DNA of 64,000 nucleotides from Tritonibacter horizontis (GCF_001518015.1 NZ_LPUY01000128.1:34044-98043), one strand, 5' to 3'; positions 18,522-28,243 are shown, numbered from the stretch's first letter. Translations and numbers: made by a program. The notes: generated from the letters alone by a model not told the origin.

Positions 18522-19280
18522 GTGAAAGTACTTGTGCCTGTGAAACGCGTGATCGACTATAACGTGAAAGTGCGCGTCAAAGCGGACGGAAGCGGCGTCG
18601 ATCTCGCCAACGTCAAGATGTCGATGAACCCGTTCGACGAAATCGCCGTCGAAGAGGCGATCCGCCTGAAAGAGGCTGGCAAGGCTGATGAGGTCGTCGC
18701 CGTGTCGATCGGCGTCAAGCAGGCGCAGGAAACCCTGCGGACCGCGCTGGCCATGGGTGCAGACCGCGCCATTCTGGTGGTCGCGGCCGACGATGTGCAT
18801 GACGACATCGAACCGCTGGCCGTGGCCAAGATCCTGGCCGCTGTGGTCAAGGAAGAAGACCCCAGTCTGGTCCTCTGCGGCAAGCAGTCGATCGACAATG
18901 ACATGAACGCCACCGGCCAGATGCTGTCGGCCCTGCTGGGCTGGTCCCAGGCGACCTTTGCCAGCGAACTGGCGGTCGAAGGCGACAGCGCCGTTGTCAC
19001 CCGCGAAGTCGATGGCGGCCTTCAGACCATTAAGGTCAAGATGCCGACCGTCGTCACCGTCGACCTGCGTCTGAACGAGCCGCGCTATGCGTCGCTGCCC
19101 AACATCATGAAGGCCAAGAAAAAGCCGCTGGATGAGAAAACCGCCGCCGATTACGGCGTCGATGTCACCCCGCGCCTGAAGGTCGTGAAAACCTCGGAAC
19201 CGGCTGCACGCGCAGCAGGGATCAAGGTCGGCTCGGTGGACGAGCTGGTGTCGAAACTCAAGGAAGCGGGGCTCGTATAA
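18522..19280 (+). CDS. etfB: Electron transfer flavoprotein beta subunit
   Basis: A 252-residue protein starting with GTG ([20 protein letters not shown]). The ATG at 18507 lies inside the GGAGGGAA ribosome site, so GTG at 18522 is the better start. '[18 protein letters not shown]' near 40, '[11 protein letters not shown]' and '[23 protein letters not shown]' are EtfB hallmarks, the last being near the AMP site. With EtfA it takes electrons from flavin dehydrogenases to the membrane quinone pool. Here it opens the rightward operon; its likely donor is the GcvT-type flavoprotein at 4.4-6.8 kb. Most bacteria also have housekeeping etf genes, so this copy looks dedicated. Confidence 0.92.
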   Translation: MKVLVPVKRVIDYNVKVRVKADGSGVDLANVKMSMNPFDEIAVEEAIRLKEAGKADEVVAVSIGVKQAQETLRTALAMGADRAILVVAADDVHDDIEPLAVAKILAAVVKEEDPSLVLCGKQSIDNDMNATGQMLSALLGWSQATFASELAVEGDSAVVTREVDGGLQTIKVKMPTVVTVDLRLNEPRYASLPNIMKAKKKPLDEKTAADYGVDVTPRLKVVKTSEPAARAAGIKVGSVDELVSKLKEAGLV

Positions 19281-19282
19281 TC

Positions 19283-20209
19283 ATGGCTGTTCTTCTTCTT
19301 GCCGAAGTAAACAATGGCGAACTGTCGATGGACGCCACCGCCAAGGCGGTCAGCGCCGCCAAGTCGCTGGGTGATGTGACCGTGCTGTGTGCCGGGGCAT
19401 CCGCTGCCGCCGCAGGCGCGCAGGCCGCCACGATCGATGGCGTGTCCAAGGTGCTGGTCGCCGAAGACGCAGGTCTGGGCCACCGTCTGGCCGAAGCCAC
19501 CACCGATCTGATCGTCGGTCTGGCCGGCGATTACGAGCACATCGTTGCCCCCGCCACCACCGACGCCAAGAACGTGCTGCCGCGCGTCGCGGCGCTGCTG
19601 GATGTGATGGTGCTGACCGATGTCACCGCCGTTGTGGACGGGTCGACCTTTGAACGCCCGATCTATGCCGGCAACGCCATCCAGACCGTGCAATCGTCGG
19701 ATGCGAAAAAGGTGATCTCGTTCCGCACCTCTACCTTTGATGCGGCGGGCACCGGCAACTCTGCCCCGGTGGAAACCATCGGCGGCGCGTCGTCCGACCT
19801 GTCGACTTGGGTCGAAGACAAGGTGGCCGCATCGGACCGTCCCGAACTGACCTCGGCCGGTGTCGTGGTGTCGGGTGGTCGTGGTGTCGGGTCCGAGGCG
19901 GACTTTGCCCTGATCGAAAAACTGGCCGACAAGCTGGGCGCCGCCGTTGGCGCATCGCGCGCGGCGGTCGACTCGGGCTATGCCCCGAACGACTGGCAGG
20001 TGGGTCAGACCGGCAAGGTCGTGGCACCGAACCTTTATGTCGCGGTCGGCATCTCGGGTGCGATCCAGCACCTTGCGGGCATGAAGGATTCGAAAGTCAT
20101 CGTCGCCATCAACAAGGACGAAGAAGCGCCGATCTTCCAGGTCGCCGACTTCGGCCTTGTCGCCGATCTTTTCGACACTGTGCCCGAACTTACGGAGAAG
20201 CTAGGATGA
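19283..20209 (+). CDS. etfA: Electron transfer flavoprotein alpha subunit
   Basis: A 308-residue protein 2 bp after etfB. The N-terminal half ('[21 protein letters not shown]', '[21 protein letters not shown]') is the ETF alpha/beta fold. The C-terminal half binds FAD ('[20 protein letters not shown]', '[20 protein letters not shown]', '[20 protein letters not shown]'). It forms a dimer with EtfB and carries the redox FAD. Its stop overlaps the folD start as ATGA, so the demethylation electron carrier and the one-carbon enzyme are translationally coupled. Confidence 0.93.
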   Translation: MAVLLLAEVNNGELSMDATAKAVSAAKSLGDVTVLCAGASAAAAGAQAATIDGVSKVLVAEDAGLGHRLAEATTDLIVGLAGDYEHIVAPATTDAKNVLPRVAALLDVMVLTDVTAVVDGSTFERPIYAGNAIQTVQSSDAKKVISFRTSTFDAAGTGNSAPVETIGGASSDLSTWVEDKVAASDRPELTSAGVVVSGGRGVGSEADFALIEKLADKLGAAVGASRAAVDSGYAPNDWQVGQTGKVVAPNLYVAVGISGAIQHLAGMKDSKVIVAINKDEEAPIFQVADFGLVADLFDTVPELTEKLG

Positions 20210-21102
20210 ACGCCAAAGTCATCGACGGCAAGGCATTTGCCGCGACTGTCCGCGCCCGCGTGGCCGAACACGTGGCGGCAAATGCAGCCCACGGCCAGCC
20301 CGGACTGGCCGTCGTTCTGGTCGGCGACGATCCTGCCAGCGATGTATATGTCCGCTCGAAGGGTCGGATGACGCGCGAGGTCGGCATGGCCTCGGTTAAG
20401 CACCGGCTTTCAGCCGAGACATCGGAAGCGGACTTGCTGAAGCTGATCGACGACCTGAACAATGATGACAGCATCCACGGTATTCTGGTGCAGTTGCCGC
20501 TGCCGGGGCACCTGAACGAGGACCTGGTGATCAACTCGATCGACCCGGCCAAGGATGTTGACGGGTTCCACACTTCGAACGTCGGACTGCTGGGGACAGG
20601 ACAGAAAAGCATGGTGCCCTGCACCCCACTCGGGTGTCTGCTGATGTTGAAGGATCATCACGGCAGCCTGTCTGGCCTAAACGCCGTCGTGATCGGACGA
20701 TCCAACATCGTCGGCAAACCGATGGCCCAAATGCTGCTGAAAGAGAGCTGCACGGTCACGGTGGCACATTCCCGCACCCGGAACATCGCGGAGGTTGTAA
20801 AGCGAGCAGAAATCGTGGTGGCCGCCGTCGGTCGCCCCGAGATGGTGACAGGCGACTGGATCAAGCCGGGGGCGACGGTGATTGATGTGGGCATCAATCG
20901 CATCAATGAAACTGTAAAGGGCGGCGGCAAGACCAGCCTGGTCGGCGATTGCCATTATGACAGCTGCGCCGAGGTCGCAGGCGCCATCACACCCGTTCCT
21001 GGTGGGGTGGGGCCGATGACGATCGCATGCCTGCTTCTGAACACGCTGAATGCCTTCTGTGACCAGAAGGGGTTGCCCAGACCAAGCAAGCTCGCGGTCT
21101 GA
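20206..21102 (+). CDS. folD: Bifunctional methylenetetrahydrofolate dehydrogenase/methenyltetrahydrofolate cyclohydrolase
   Basis: A 298-residue FolD. The folate site shows '[13 protein letters not shown]' (catalytic Lys), '[18 protein letters not shown]' and '[15 protein letters not shown]'; the NADP site shows '[20 protein letters not shown]' and '[25 protein letters not shown]'; '[16 protein letters not shown]' closes it. It converts 5,10-methylene-THF to 10-formyl-THF with NADPH. The start overlaps the etfA stop. Co-location with etf and purU suggests that its job here is clearing methylene-THF made by the N-demethylase. Confidence 0.95.
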   Translation: MNAKVIDGKAFAATVRARVAEHVAANAAHGQPGLAVVLVGDDPASDVYVRSKGRMTREVGMASVKHRLSAETSEADLLKLIDDLNNDDSIHGILVQLPLPGHLNEDLVINSIDPAKDVDGFHTSNVGLLGTGQKSMVPCTPLGCLLMLKDHHGSLSGLNAVVIGRSNIVGKPMAQMLLKESCTVTVAHSRTRNIAEVVKRAEIVVAAVGRPEMVTGDWIKPGATVIDVGINRINETVKGGGKTSLVGDCHYDSCAEVAGAITPVPGGVGPMTIACLLLNTLNAFCDQKGLPRPSKLAV

Positions 21103-21133
21103 GCGCTTTGACAGACAGGAAAGAACCAAACTC

Positions 21134-22015
21134 ATGACTTATGTTCTCACCGTTCACTGCACCTCGAAGCGGGGGATCGTGGCCGCCGTGTCCGGTTTCC
21201 TCGCCGAGCAGGGATGCAATATCACTGACGCGTCACAATTCGACGATGCCGAAACCGGAAGCTTCTTTGCCCGGATCAGTTTTGTCCCGGAAACCGGCAC
21301 CAGCCTAGAAACACTGCGCGAAGGGTTTGGCCCGATCGCGCAGAACTTCGGCATGGAATGGGGAATTCACGATACGGCAGATCGAATGAAGGTCGTGATC
21401 ATGGTCTCGAACTTCGGACATTGCCTGAACGACCTGCTCTATCGCTGGCGGATCGGGGCGCTGCCCATCGATATCGTCGGGGTGATCTCAAACCACATGA
21501 CCTATCAGAAGCTGGTAGTGAACCACGATCTGCCGTTTCACCACATCAAAGTCACAAAAGAAAACAAGCCCGAGGCAGAGGCGCGGCTCTTGCAAGTCGT
21601 CGAAGACTCCGGTGCCGAATTAGTTGTTCTGGCAAGGTATATGCAGATCCTGTCCGACAGCGTGTGTCAGAAAATGTCCGGTCGGATTATCAATATCCAC
21701 CATTCGTTCCTTCCTAGCTTCAAGGGGGCCAATCCCTACAAGCAGGCTTTTGAGCGCGGTGTTAAACTCATCGGGGCGACATCGCACTATGTGACTGCCG
21801 ACCTCGACGAAGGACCGATCATCGAGCAAGACACGACGCGAGTAACACATGCTCAATCGCCCGAGGACTACGTCTCGTTGGGACGAGATGTCGAAAGCCA
21901 GGTGCTTGCTCGCGCAATCCACGCACACATTCACCGCCGCGTATTTCTGAACGGCGAAAAAACAGTGGTTTTTCCCGCCTCGCCTGGAACTTATGCCAGC
22001 GAAAGAATGGGTTAA
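21134..22015 (+). CDS. purU: Formyltetrahydrofolate deformylase
   Basis: A 293-residue protein starting MTYVLTVHCTSKRGIVAAVSG. Residues 1-85 are an ACT domain and about 90-290 the formyltransferase fold. 'SNFGHCLNDLLYRWRIGAL', 'DLPFHHIKVTKENK', 'VVLARYMQILSD', 'INIHHSFLPSFKGANPYKQAF' and 'SHYVTADLDEGPIIEQD' are typical and include the Asn/His/Asp catalytic group. It releases formate from 10-formyl-THF and frees THF for the next demethylation round. It starts 31 bp after folD, so FolD and PurU form a one-carbon disposal pair here. Confidence 0.93.
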   Translation: MTYVLTVHCTSKRGIVAAVSGFLAEQGCNITDASQFDDAETGSFFARISFVPETGTSLETLREGFGPIAQNFGMEWGIHDTADRMKVVIMVSNFGHCLNDLLYRWRIGALPIDIVGVISNHMTYQKLVVNHDLPFHHIKVTKENKPEAEARLLQVVEDSGAELVVLARYMQILSDSVCQKMSGRIINIHHSFLPSFKGANPYKQAFERGVKLIGATSHYVTADLDEGPIIEQDTTRVTHAQSPEDYVSLGRDVESQVLARAIHAHIHRRVFLNGEKTVVFPASPGTYASERMG

Positions 22016-22125
22016 AGGCCGATTGAGCACATCTACTTTTCTTCTACAACCTCCGAAGCTTCCGAATCGCAAACGCTTAATAGCGCAGAAAAACGGTAGC
22101 TCTTTGTCTGAAAAGGTCATCAAGA

Positions 22126-23403
22126 ATGCGTAATTCTGAAATCTCCACCCGTCGCGATGCCGCCATCTCTCGGGGTGTTGGCATGCAGACGCAGGTCTAT
22201 GTCGAACGCGCCTCCGGGGCCGAGGTCTGGGACGTCGAGGGCAAGCGCTATATCGACTTTGCCGCCGGGATCGCCGTGGTGAACACCGGCCATTGCCACC
22301 CCAAGGTGATGGAGGCCGTGCGCCGTCAAACCGAAGCCTTCACCCACACCTGCCATCAGGTGCTGCCCTATGAGAATTACATCCGTCTGGCCGAACGGCT
22401 GAACGACAAGGTGCCGGGCGACTTTGACAAGAAGACCGTCTTTGTCACCACCGGGGCCGAGGCCGTTGAAAACGCCATCAAGGTTGCGCGTGCTGCCACG
22501 GGTCGCAACGCCATCATCGCCTTTGGCGGCGGCTTCCACGGCCGGACCTTCATGGGGATGAGCCTGACCGGCAAGGTCGCACCCTACAAGAAGGGGTTTG
22601 GCGCGATGATGCCCGACGTCTTCCACGTGCCCTTCCCGGTAGACCTGCATGGCATCTCGACCAAGGATGCGCTGGCGGGGATCGAAAAGCTGTTCAAGGC
22701 CGATCTGGATCCCGACCGCGTGGCGGCGATCATTCTGGAACCCGTGCAGGGCGAAGGCGGCTTCTATCCTGCCCCCGCCGATCTGATGCGCGGGCTGCGC
22801 AAGTTGTGTGACGCGCACGGCATCCTGCTGATTGCGGATGAGGTTCAGACCGGCTTCGCCCGGACCGGCACGCTCTTTGCGATGGAGGGTTATGACGTCC
22901 CCGCCGATATCACCACCTTGGCCAAGGGTCTGGCCGGGGGTCTGCCGCTGGCCGCGCTGACCGGCCGGGCCGAGGTGATGGACGCCGCCGCGCCCGGCGG
23001 TCTGGGCGGCACCTATGGCGGCAACCCTCTCGGGATCGCCGCGGCCCATGCGGTGCTGGATGTGATCGAGGAAGAAGACCTGTGCAACCGCGCCAACGAG
23101 CTGGGATCGCGCCTGAAACAGCGGCTGAATGCGATCCGGTCGCGGGTGCCGGAAATGGTCGACGTGCGCGGTCCCGGCTTCATGATCGCGGCCGAGTTCA
23201 ACACCGCCGATGGCAAGGCCCCGAACCCCGAGATGACCAATGCCATCCGGGCCGAGGCCCTGTCCCGCGGGCTCGTCCTGCTGACCTGCGGCGTCTATGG
23301 CAACGTGATCCGTTTCCTCGCCCCGCTGACCATCCCCGACGATATCTTCGCCGAAGCTATGGACATCCTCGAGGCGTCGATCGACGCCGTGAAAGGCGCT
23401 TGA
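22126..23403 (+). CDS. gabT: 4-aminobutyrate transaminase
   Basis: A 425-residue class III aminotransferase. 'VWDVEGKRYIDFAAGIAVVNTGHCHPKVMEAV' is near the start, 'FVTTGAEAVENAIKVARAATGRNAIIAFGGGFHGRT' near 110-145, and 'LLIADEVQTGFARTGTLFAME' gives the Asp that holds PLP. The PLP lysine is in 'TTLAKGLAGGLPLAALTG'. It moves the amino group of GABA to 2-oxoglutarate, giving succinate semialdehyde and glutamate. gabD follows 1 bp later, and a glutamate dehydrogenase follows that. The length is normal. 5-aminovalerate or similar omega-amino acids are possible alternative substrates. Confidence 0.92.
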   Translation: MRNSEISTRRDAAISRGVGMQTQVYVERASGAEVWDVEGKRYIDFAAGIAVVNTGHCHPKVMEAVRRQTEAFTHTCHQVLPYENYIRLAERLNDKVPGDFDKKTVFVTTGAEAVENAIKVARAATGRNAIIAFGGGFHGRTFMGMSLTGKVAPYKKGFGAMMPDVFHVPFPVDLHGISTKDALAGIEKLFKADLDPDRVAAIILEPVQGEGGFYPAPADLMRGLRKLCDAHGILLIADEVQTGFARTGTLFAMEGYDVPADITTLAKGLAGGLPLAALTGRAEVMDAAAPGGLGGTYGGNPLGIAAAHAVLDVIEEEDLCNRANELGSRLKQRLNAIRSRVPEMVDVRGPGFMIAAEFNTADGKAPNPEMTNAIRAEALSRGLVLLTCGVYGNVIRFLAPLTIPDDIFAEAMDILEASIDAVKGA

Positions 23404-23404
23404 C

Positions 23405-24874
23405 ATGAAAGACCTGATGACCTTGTCCCTGAAGGACCCGAGCCTTCTGGAAACCCGCGCCTATGTGAACGGCACCTGGGTCGAAGACGAGGCGCGCTTT
23501 GATGTCTTCGACCCCGCCACCGGTCAGCTTGTTGCTTCGGTCGCGGATCTGGACGTGGCCGCAACGGCGCGGGCGGTGGATGCCGCCCATGCCGCAGGCC
23601 ACAACTGGGCGGCGATGACCGGCAAGGAACGCGCCGCGATCCTGCGCCGCTGGCACGATCTGATGATCGAAAACGCCGATGATCTGGCCACGATCCTGAC
23701 CGCCGAGATGGGCAAGCCCTGGGCCGAGGCGCGGGGCGAGATCCTTTATGGGGCGTCTTTCATCGAATGGTTCGCGGAAGAGGCCAAGCGCATCTATGGC
23801 GATGTCATTCCCGGCCATCAGCGCGACAAGCGGATCATGGTGCTGAAACAGCCCGTGGGCGTCGTCGGCTCGATCACGCCCTGGAACTTCCCCAATGCGA
23901 TGATTGCGCGCAAGGTCGGTCCGGCCCTGGCGGCTGGCTGTACCTTTGTCGCCCGTCCGGCCGAACTGACGCCTTTGTCGGCGCTGGCCATGGCGGTGCT
24001 GGGCGAACGCGCGGGCATTCCGGCGGGGGTGTTCAACGTAATCCCGTCGACCGATACCTCGGGCGTGGGGAAGGAACTCTGCTCCAACCCCAAGGTGCGG
24101 AAGATCACCTTCACCGGGTCGACCCGCGTTGGCAAGATCCTGATGGAACAGGCCGCGGGCACCATCAAGAAGATGTCGCTTGAACTGGGCGGCAATGCGC
24201 CCTTCATCGTCTTTGACGACGCCGATCTGGACGCCGCCGTCGAAGGTGCGATGATCGCCAAGTTCCGCAACAACGGCCAGACCTGCGTCTGCGCCAATCG
24301 GATCTATGTGCAATCCGGTATCTACGACACCTTTGCCGAAAAGCTGAAAGAGGCCGTGCGCCAATTACATGTCGGCAACGGCTTTGACGAGGGTGTGACC
24401 ACCGGTCCGCTGATCAGTGAAGCCGCGGTGACCAAGGTTGAGGCGCATATCGCTGACGCTTTGGACAAAGGGGCCGAGGTGACGACCGGCGGCAATCGGA
24501 CCAACACCGGCGGCACTTTCTTTGCGCCGACGGTCCTTAAGGGTGTGACCCGCGACATGCTGGTCTGCAACGAGGAAACCTTTGGCCCGCTTGCGGCGCT
24601 GGTGCGCTTCGACACCGAAGCGGAAGTCATCGATATGGCCAATGACAGCGAATTCGGCCTGGCATCCTACTTCTACGCCAACGATCTGTCCCGCGTCTGG
24701 CGCGTGGCCGAGGCGCTGGAGTCGGGCATGGTCGGCGTGAACACCGGGCTGATCTCGACCGAGGTGGCCCCCTTTGGCGGCATCAAGCAGTCCGGCCTGG
24801 GCCGCGAAGGGTCCAAATACGGGATCGAGGACTTCCTTGAACTGAAAAACGTCTGTTTGGGCGGCATCTCCTAA
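23405..24874 (+). CDS. gabD: Succinate-semialdehyde dehydrogenase, NAD(P)-dependent
   Basis: A 489-residue aldehyde dehydrogenase. 'GSITPWNFPNAMIARKVGPALAAGC' and 'ITFTGSTRVGKILMEQ' form the cofactor site, Glu in 'LELGGNAPFIVFDDADLD' is the general base, and the catalytic Cys lies in 'FRNNGQTCVCANRIYV'. The closing 'GGIKQSGLGREGSKYGIEDFLELK' is typical of GabD rather than betaine aldehyde dehydrogenase. It oxidises succinate semialdehyde to succinate for the TCA cycle. It starts 1 bp after gabT, so the two are one unit. Confidence 0.92.
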   Translation: MKDLMTLSLKDPSLLETRAYVNGTWVEDEARFDVFDPATGQLVASVADLDVAATARAVDAAHAAGHNWAAMTGKERAAILRRWHDLMIENADDLATILTAEMGKPWAEARGEILYGASFIEWFAEEAKRIYGDVIPGHQRDKRIMVLKQPVGVVGSITPWNFPNAMIARKVGPALAAGCTFVARPAELTPLSALAMAVLGERAGIPAGVFNVIPSTDTSGVGKELCSNPKVRKITFTGSTRVGKILMEQAAGTIKKMSLELGGNAPFIVFDDADLDAAVEGAMIAKFRNNGQTCVCANRIYVQSGIYDTFAEKLKEAVRQLHVGNGFDEGVTTGPLISEAAVTKVEAHIADALDKGAEVTTGGNRTNTGGTFFAPTVLKGVTRDMLVCNEETFGPLAALVRFDTEAEVIDMANDSEFGLASYFYANDLSRVWRVAEALESGMVGVNTGLISTEVAPFGGIKQSGLGREGSKYGIEDFLELKNVCLGGIS

Positions 24875-24948
24875 TCCGCCCAATCTCTGGGACGGTGGTC
24901 CTCCTGCCATCGTCCCAAACCCCTTCCCCATTCCCGGAAACTCAAGAC

Positions 24949-26358
24949 ATGTCCTCCGACCATTCTTTTTTAAATGACGTGAACCAAATGTTCTCGGACG
25001 CCGCACAGCTGATGTCCATGGAGGAGGGTCTGGCGAATAAAATCAACGTCTGCAACGCCTCTTATATTACCCGGCTCGGCGTGCGGCTGCGCGGGAAGAT
25101 GTACACATTCGAGGGGTGGCGTTCGGTGCATTCGAACCACCCGAGTCCCGCCAAAGGCGGCATTCGCTATGCGCCCTATGCCGATCTCGATGAGGTCGAA
25201 GCGCTGGCCGCTTTGATGACCTACAAATGCGCGCTGATGGACATCCCCTTTGGCGGCTCAAAGGGTGCGCTGAAAATCGACCCCTCGGAATGGGAACCCC
25301 ATGAGCTTGAGCGGATCACCCGCCGCTTTGCGCAAGAGCTCGCACGCCACGACTTTCTTAGTCCCAGCCAAAACGTCCCCGCGCCCGATGTCGGCACCAA
25401 TGAGACAACGATGATCTGGATCGCCGACGAATACCGCCGGATGAAGTCCGGCGATATCAACGCGCTCGCCTGCGTCACCGGAAAGCCGCTGGCCATGGGT
25501 GGGATTGAGGGGCGGATCGAAGCAACGGGACGTGGGGTGCAATATGGCATTCAGGAATTTTTCCGCCATCCCCAGGACCTGGCCCGCACGGGGCTTCCCG
25601 ACGGGCTTTCAGGTCGCACAGTCGTGATCCAAGGCCTTGGCAACGTGGGGTATCACGCGGCCAAATTCCTCAGTCTTGAGGATGGCTGCCGCATCATCGC
25701 GGTGATCGAACGCGATGGCGTCGTCCGCAATCCCGACGGCCTCGATATCGACGCTCTCAAGGCGCATGTCACGGCCACGGGGGGCGTCGCGGGCTTTGCG
25801 GGCGGGACACATGACGCAGACGGCAAAGCTGCACTGACAGACGCCTGCGATATCCTGATCCCCGCCGCGCTCGAAAGCGTCATTACCAAAGACAATGCGC
25901 CTCATGTAAAGGCGCGCCTGATTGTCGAGGCGGCCAATGGCCCGATCACTTATGACGCCAACACAATCCTGCGCGATCGAGGCATCGTGGTTATCCCCGA
26001 TCTCTTCGCCAACGCAGGCGGTGTCACGGTAAGCTATTTCGAGTGGGTCAAGAACCTGACCCACATCCCCTTTGGCCTTATGGAACGGCGTCGTGACGAA
26101 CGCGGTCACAGGGTGCTGACCCAATCGATCGAACATATGACAGGCCGCAGCTTCCCTACTGAAACGGCCCAAGAACTTATGAGCGGCACGCGCGAAATTG
26201 ACCTTGTTCGGTCTGGGCTCGACGACAAGATCCGGTCTGCCTACGCCGAGATGTCGATGCTTTGGAACAGCAATCCTGAAATCCCCGACCTGCGCACTGC
26301 GGCCTACGTCATTGCCGTAAGGCGGCTTGCAGAGATCTACAAGGCACTTGGAATATGA
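24949..26358 (+). CDS. Glu/Leu/Phe/Val family dehydrogenase, probably NAD-linked glutamate dehydrogenase
   Basis: A 469-residue protein starting MSSDHSFLNDVNQMF. The catalytic part shows 'SPAKGGIRYAPYADLDEVEALAALMTYKCALMDIPFGGSKGALKIDP' with the active Lys residues, 'PAPDVGTNETTMIWIADEY', and the Rossmann stretch 'GRTVVIQGLGNVGYHAAKFL'. Family members deaminate glutamate to 2-oxoglutarate and ammonia. In this row it would recycle the glutamate made by GabT, so that amino nitrogen leaves as ammonia and 2-oxoglutarate is restored. It overlaps the next gene by 4 bp. Specificity for glutamate rather than leucine is inferred from context. Confidence 0.85.
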   Translation: MSSDHSFLNDVNQMFSDAAQLMSMEEGLANKINVCNASYITRLGVRLRGKMYTFEGWRSVHSNHPSPAKGGIRYAPYADLDEVEALAALMTYKCALMDIPFGGSKGALKIDPSEWEPHELERITRRFAQELARHDFLSPSQNVPAPDVGTNETTMIWIADEYRRMKSGDINALACVTGKPLAMGGIEGRIEATGRGVQYGIQEFFRHPQDLARTGLPDGLSGRTVVIQGLGNVGYHAAKFLSLEDGCRIIAVIERDGVVRNPDGLDIDALKAHVTATGGVAGFAGGTHDADGKAALTDACDILIPAALESVITKDNAPHVKARLIVEAANGPITYDANTILRDRGIVVIPDLFANAGGVTVSYFEWVKNLTHIPFGLMERRRDERGHRVLTQSIEHMTGRSFPTETAQELMSGTREIDLVRSGLDDKIRSAYAEMSMLWNSNPEIPDLRTAAYVIAVRRLAEIYKALGI

Positions 26359-27674
26359 CACTTAGAAAGACGAACCCGCCACGGATCGTCATCGTCGGTG
26401 CAGGGGCTGCGGGACTAAACCTGGCCACCAGGCTAAGCCGATCGCTCGGCAGGAAAAAGGCCGCCGAAATCACGCTTGTCGACGAAAACCTGACCCACAT
26501 GTGGAAACCCTCGCTGCATGAATATTCTGTCGGAACAAAGGGAAGCGACGAGGAAATCAGCCTGCTCGAGCATTCGCATCGAAATCGCTACAATTTCCGC
26601 CTTGGTCGGTTCGCGGGCATCGATCGGGACCGGTGCATGGTACAGCTTGATCCTGTCAACGATCTGCACAACCGACCTCTCGCGCCGCTCAGATCCCTGC
26701 CCTACGATATCTTGGTGCTGGCCATCGGCAGCCGCTCGAACGACTTCGGGACACCAGGGATCAAAGAACATTGCCTGATGCTCGACACGCCAACTCAGGC
26801 AAAACGGTTACAATCTGAGCTACTGAACCTGTTCCTGCGGCTCGAAACAGGTGCCCTGGGCAAAGACCACAGTACGATCAATATAAATATCGTCGGCGGC
26901 GGGGCAACCGGTGTGGAGCTGGCCGCCGAGCTGCGCGAAGCAACCGAGCAGCTTGCGCATAACGGTATAGACCGCCTGAGAGATCCCGGAATTGTTCACA
27001 TTCGCATCATCGAAGCGGCCCCAAGAGTTCTTGCTGCCCTTCCGGAAAAGGTTTCGAAGAAAGTCACACGACATCTTGGTGAACTTTCGGTTGCGGTTTC
27101 GGTCAATGCGCGCGTCCAACATGTGACCTCGCAAGAAGTTCACCTGGCTGACGGAACGATTCTTCCATCAACCCTGACAATCTGGGCAGCCGGCATCAAG
27201 GCACCCGAGGTCGTCGGCACGCTTTCGACGCTTGAAACCGGTAGCCTTGGCCGGCTGAAGGTACGCCCTACCCTGCAATCGACACATGACGAAAAGATTT
27301 ATGTGATTGGCGATTGTGCCGAATGCTTCTGGCCCGAGAAGGACGGATTTCTGCCCCCCCGTGCACAGGTCGCAACCCAGCAAGCCGAGTTTCTTGAGGC
27401 GCAACTCACCGCGCATCTTGCCGGTAAGCCCCTGCGGAATTTCCACTATATTGATCGCGGCTCATTGGTGGCGATCAGTCAGGAAGGGGCGGTAGCGGCT
27501 CTGATGGGAAAGGCAATCGGAACCGTTACCTTCGAAGGATGGCTCGCACGGCGCGCCTATAATTACCTGCACTTTCAGCACTTGAGTTCTGTGCAGGGCT
27601 GGCTTCGCGCGGTCGTTCTTACTGCCTTGGGCAAGGCGATGAGACGCGTCAGACCTCGGCTCAAATTGCACTGA
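26355..27674 (+). CDS. NAD(P)/FAD-dependent oxidoreductase, type II NADH dehydrogenase-like
   Basis: A 439-residue flavoprotein. The FAD fold opens 'RIVIVGAGAAGLNLATRLSR' (about 10-30); a second fold binds NAD(P)H ('NINIVGGGATGVELAAELREA' near 175-195); 'IYVIGDCAECFWPEKDGFLPPRAQVATQQAEFL' closes the FAD site. This pattern fits NDH-2, a single-subunit enzyme passing NADH electrons to quinone without pumping protons. A hydrophobic C-terminal stretch ('YLHFQHLSSVQGWLRAVVLTAL') may sit on the membrane. It overlaps the dehydrogenase gene and is last in the operon, so it could reoxidise NADH from GabD and the glutamate dehydrogenase. Confidence 0.82.
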   Translation: MTLRKTNPPRIVIVGAGAAGLNLATRLSRSLGRKKAAEITLVDENLTHMWKPSLHEYSVGTKGSDEEISLLEHSHRNRYNFRLGRFAGIDRDRCMVQLDPVNDLHNRPLAPLRSLPYDILVLAIGSRSNDFGTPGIKEHCLMLDTPTQAKRLQSELLNLFLRLETGALGKDHSTININIVGGGATGVELAAELREATEQLAHNGIDRLRDPGIVHIRIIEAAPRVLAALPEKVSKKVTRHLGELSVAVSVNARVQHVTSQEVHLADGTILPSTLTIWAAGIKAPEVVGTLSTLETGSLGRLKVRPTLQSTHDEKIYVIGDCAECFWPEKDGFLPPRAQVATQQAEFLEAQLTAHLAGKPLRNFHYIDRGSLVAISQEGAVAALMGKAIGTVTFEGWLARRAYNYLHFQHLSSVQGWLRAVVLTALGKAMRRVRPRLKLH

Positions 27675-27825
27675 CCAGTGCACTTCATCATAGCACATAT
27701 CGGAATAAGGGTGCTTACAAACGAAATAAATTTTTGGCTTCAAGTGTGTCACAACTGCTTTTCTTACCAACCCCAAACTTCCCTGTAAAATTCGTCCTCT
27801 ACTACCTCCCTGTGGACGACCGACT

Positions 27826-27857
27826 GGCGGCACCGGTATTGCCGGTGCCGCCCTTTT
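27826..27857 (+). terminator. Strong rho-independent terminator
   Basis: GGCGGCACCGG and CCGGTGCCGCC form a perfect 11-bp stem with a 5-nt loop, followed by CTTTT. It lies about 150 bp past the end of the etfB-to-NDH row and is the likely end of that transcript. Confidence 0.75.
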
Positions 27858-28033
27858 CCGAAAGAACGATTGAACGGCCCAGAATGTTTGCGAGACGGAT
27901 CATCCCGTGACCTGCGTATCGGCAGGCATCCCATTCCGGCGATCTCGCGCCGTTCCAAAAATTCTTCTCTGTCGCTCCGAATGTAACATATATCGCGTGG
28001 CGATATTTCGCGCACCATGTCCGTTTCGCGGGC

Positions 28034-28243
28034 ATGAACTTGCGGGACCGTGTAGCACTGAACATCCAAGACTTGAGACGCGCCCGCGGCCTCAGCCAAG
28101 AGGAGCTTGCTCATCGGGCCGACGTGAGCCGCGGCCATATGGGCAAGGTCGAGAACGCCAAATTCGCAGCTTCCCTGGACCTGCTCGAACGCATCGCGAA
28201 GGCCCTGCAGGTCGACGCATCCGAACTCTTTACAAAACGCTAG
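28034..28243 (+). CDS. Small XRE-family helix-turn-helix regulator
   Basis: A 69-residue protein that is little more than a Cro/CI-type helix-turn-helix: 'IQDLRRARGLSQEELAHRADVSRGHMGKVENAK', then 'LDLLERIAKALQVDASELF'. No effector domain. Proteins of this size usually repress their own or neighbouring genes on mobile elements. It lies between the catabolic block and the conjugation genes and might control the latter; no operator was identified. Confidence 0.75.
   Translation: MNLRDRVALNIQDLRRARGLSQEELAHRADVSRGHMGKVENAKFAASLDLLERIAKALQVDASELFTKR

Noticed and set aside
22120..23406. 428-codon minus-strand frame opposite gabT
   Set aside because: Rich in His, Gly and Arg and without domains; an antisense artefact of gabT codon use.
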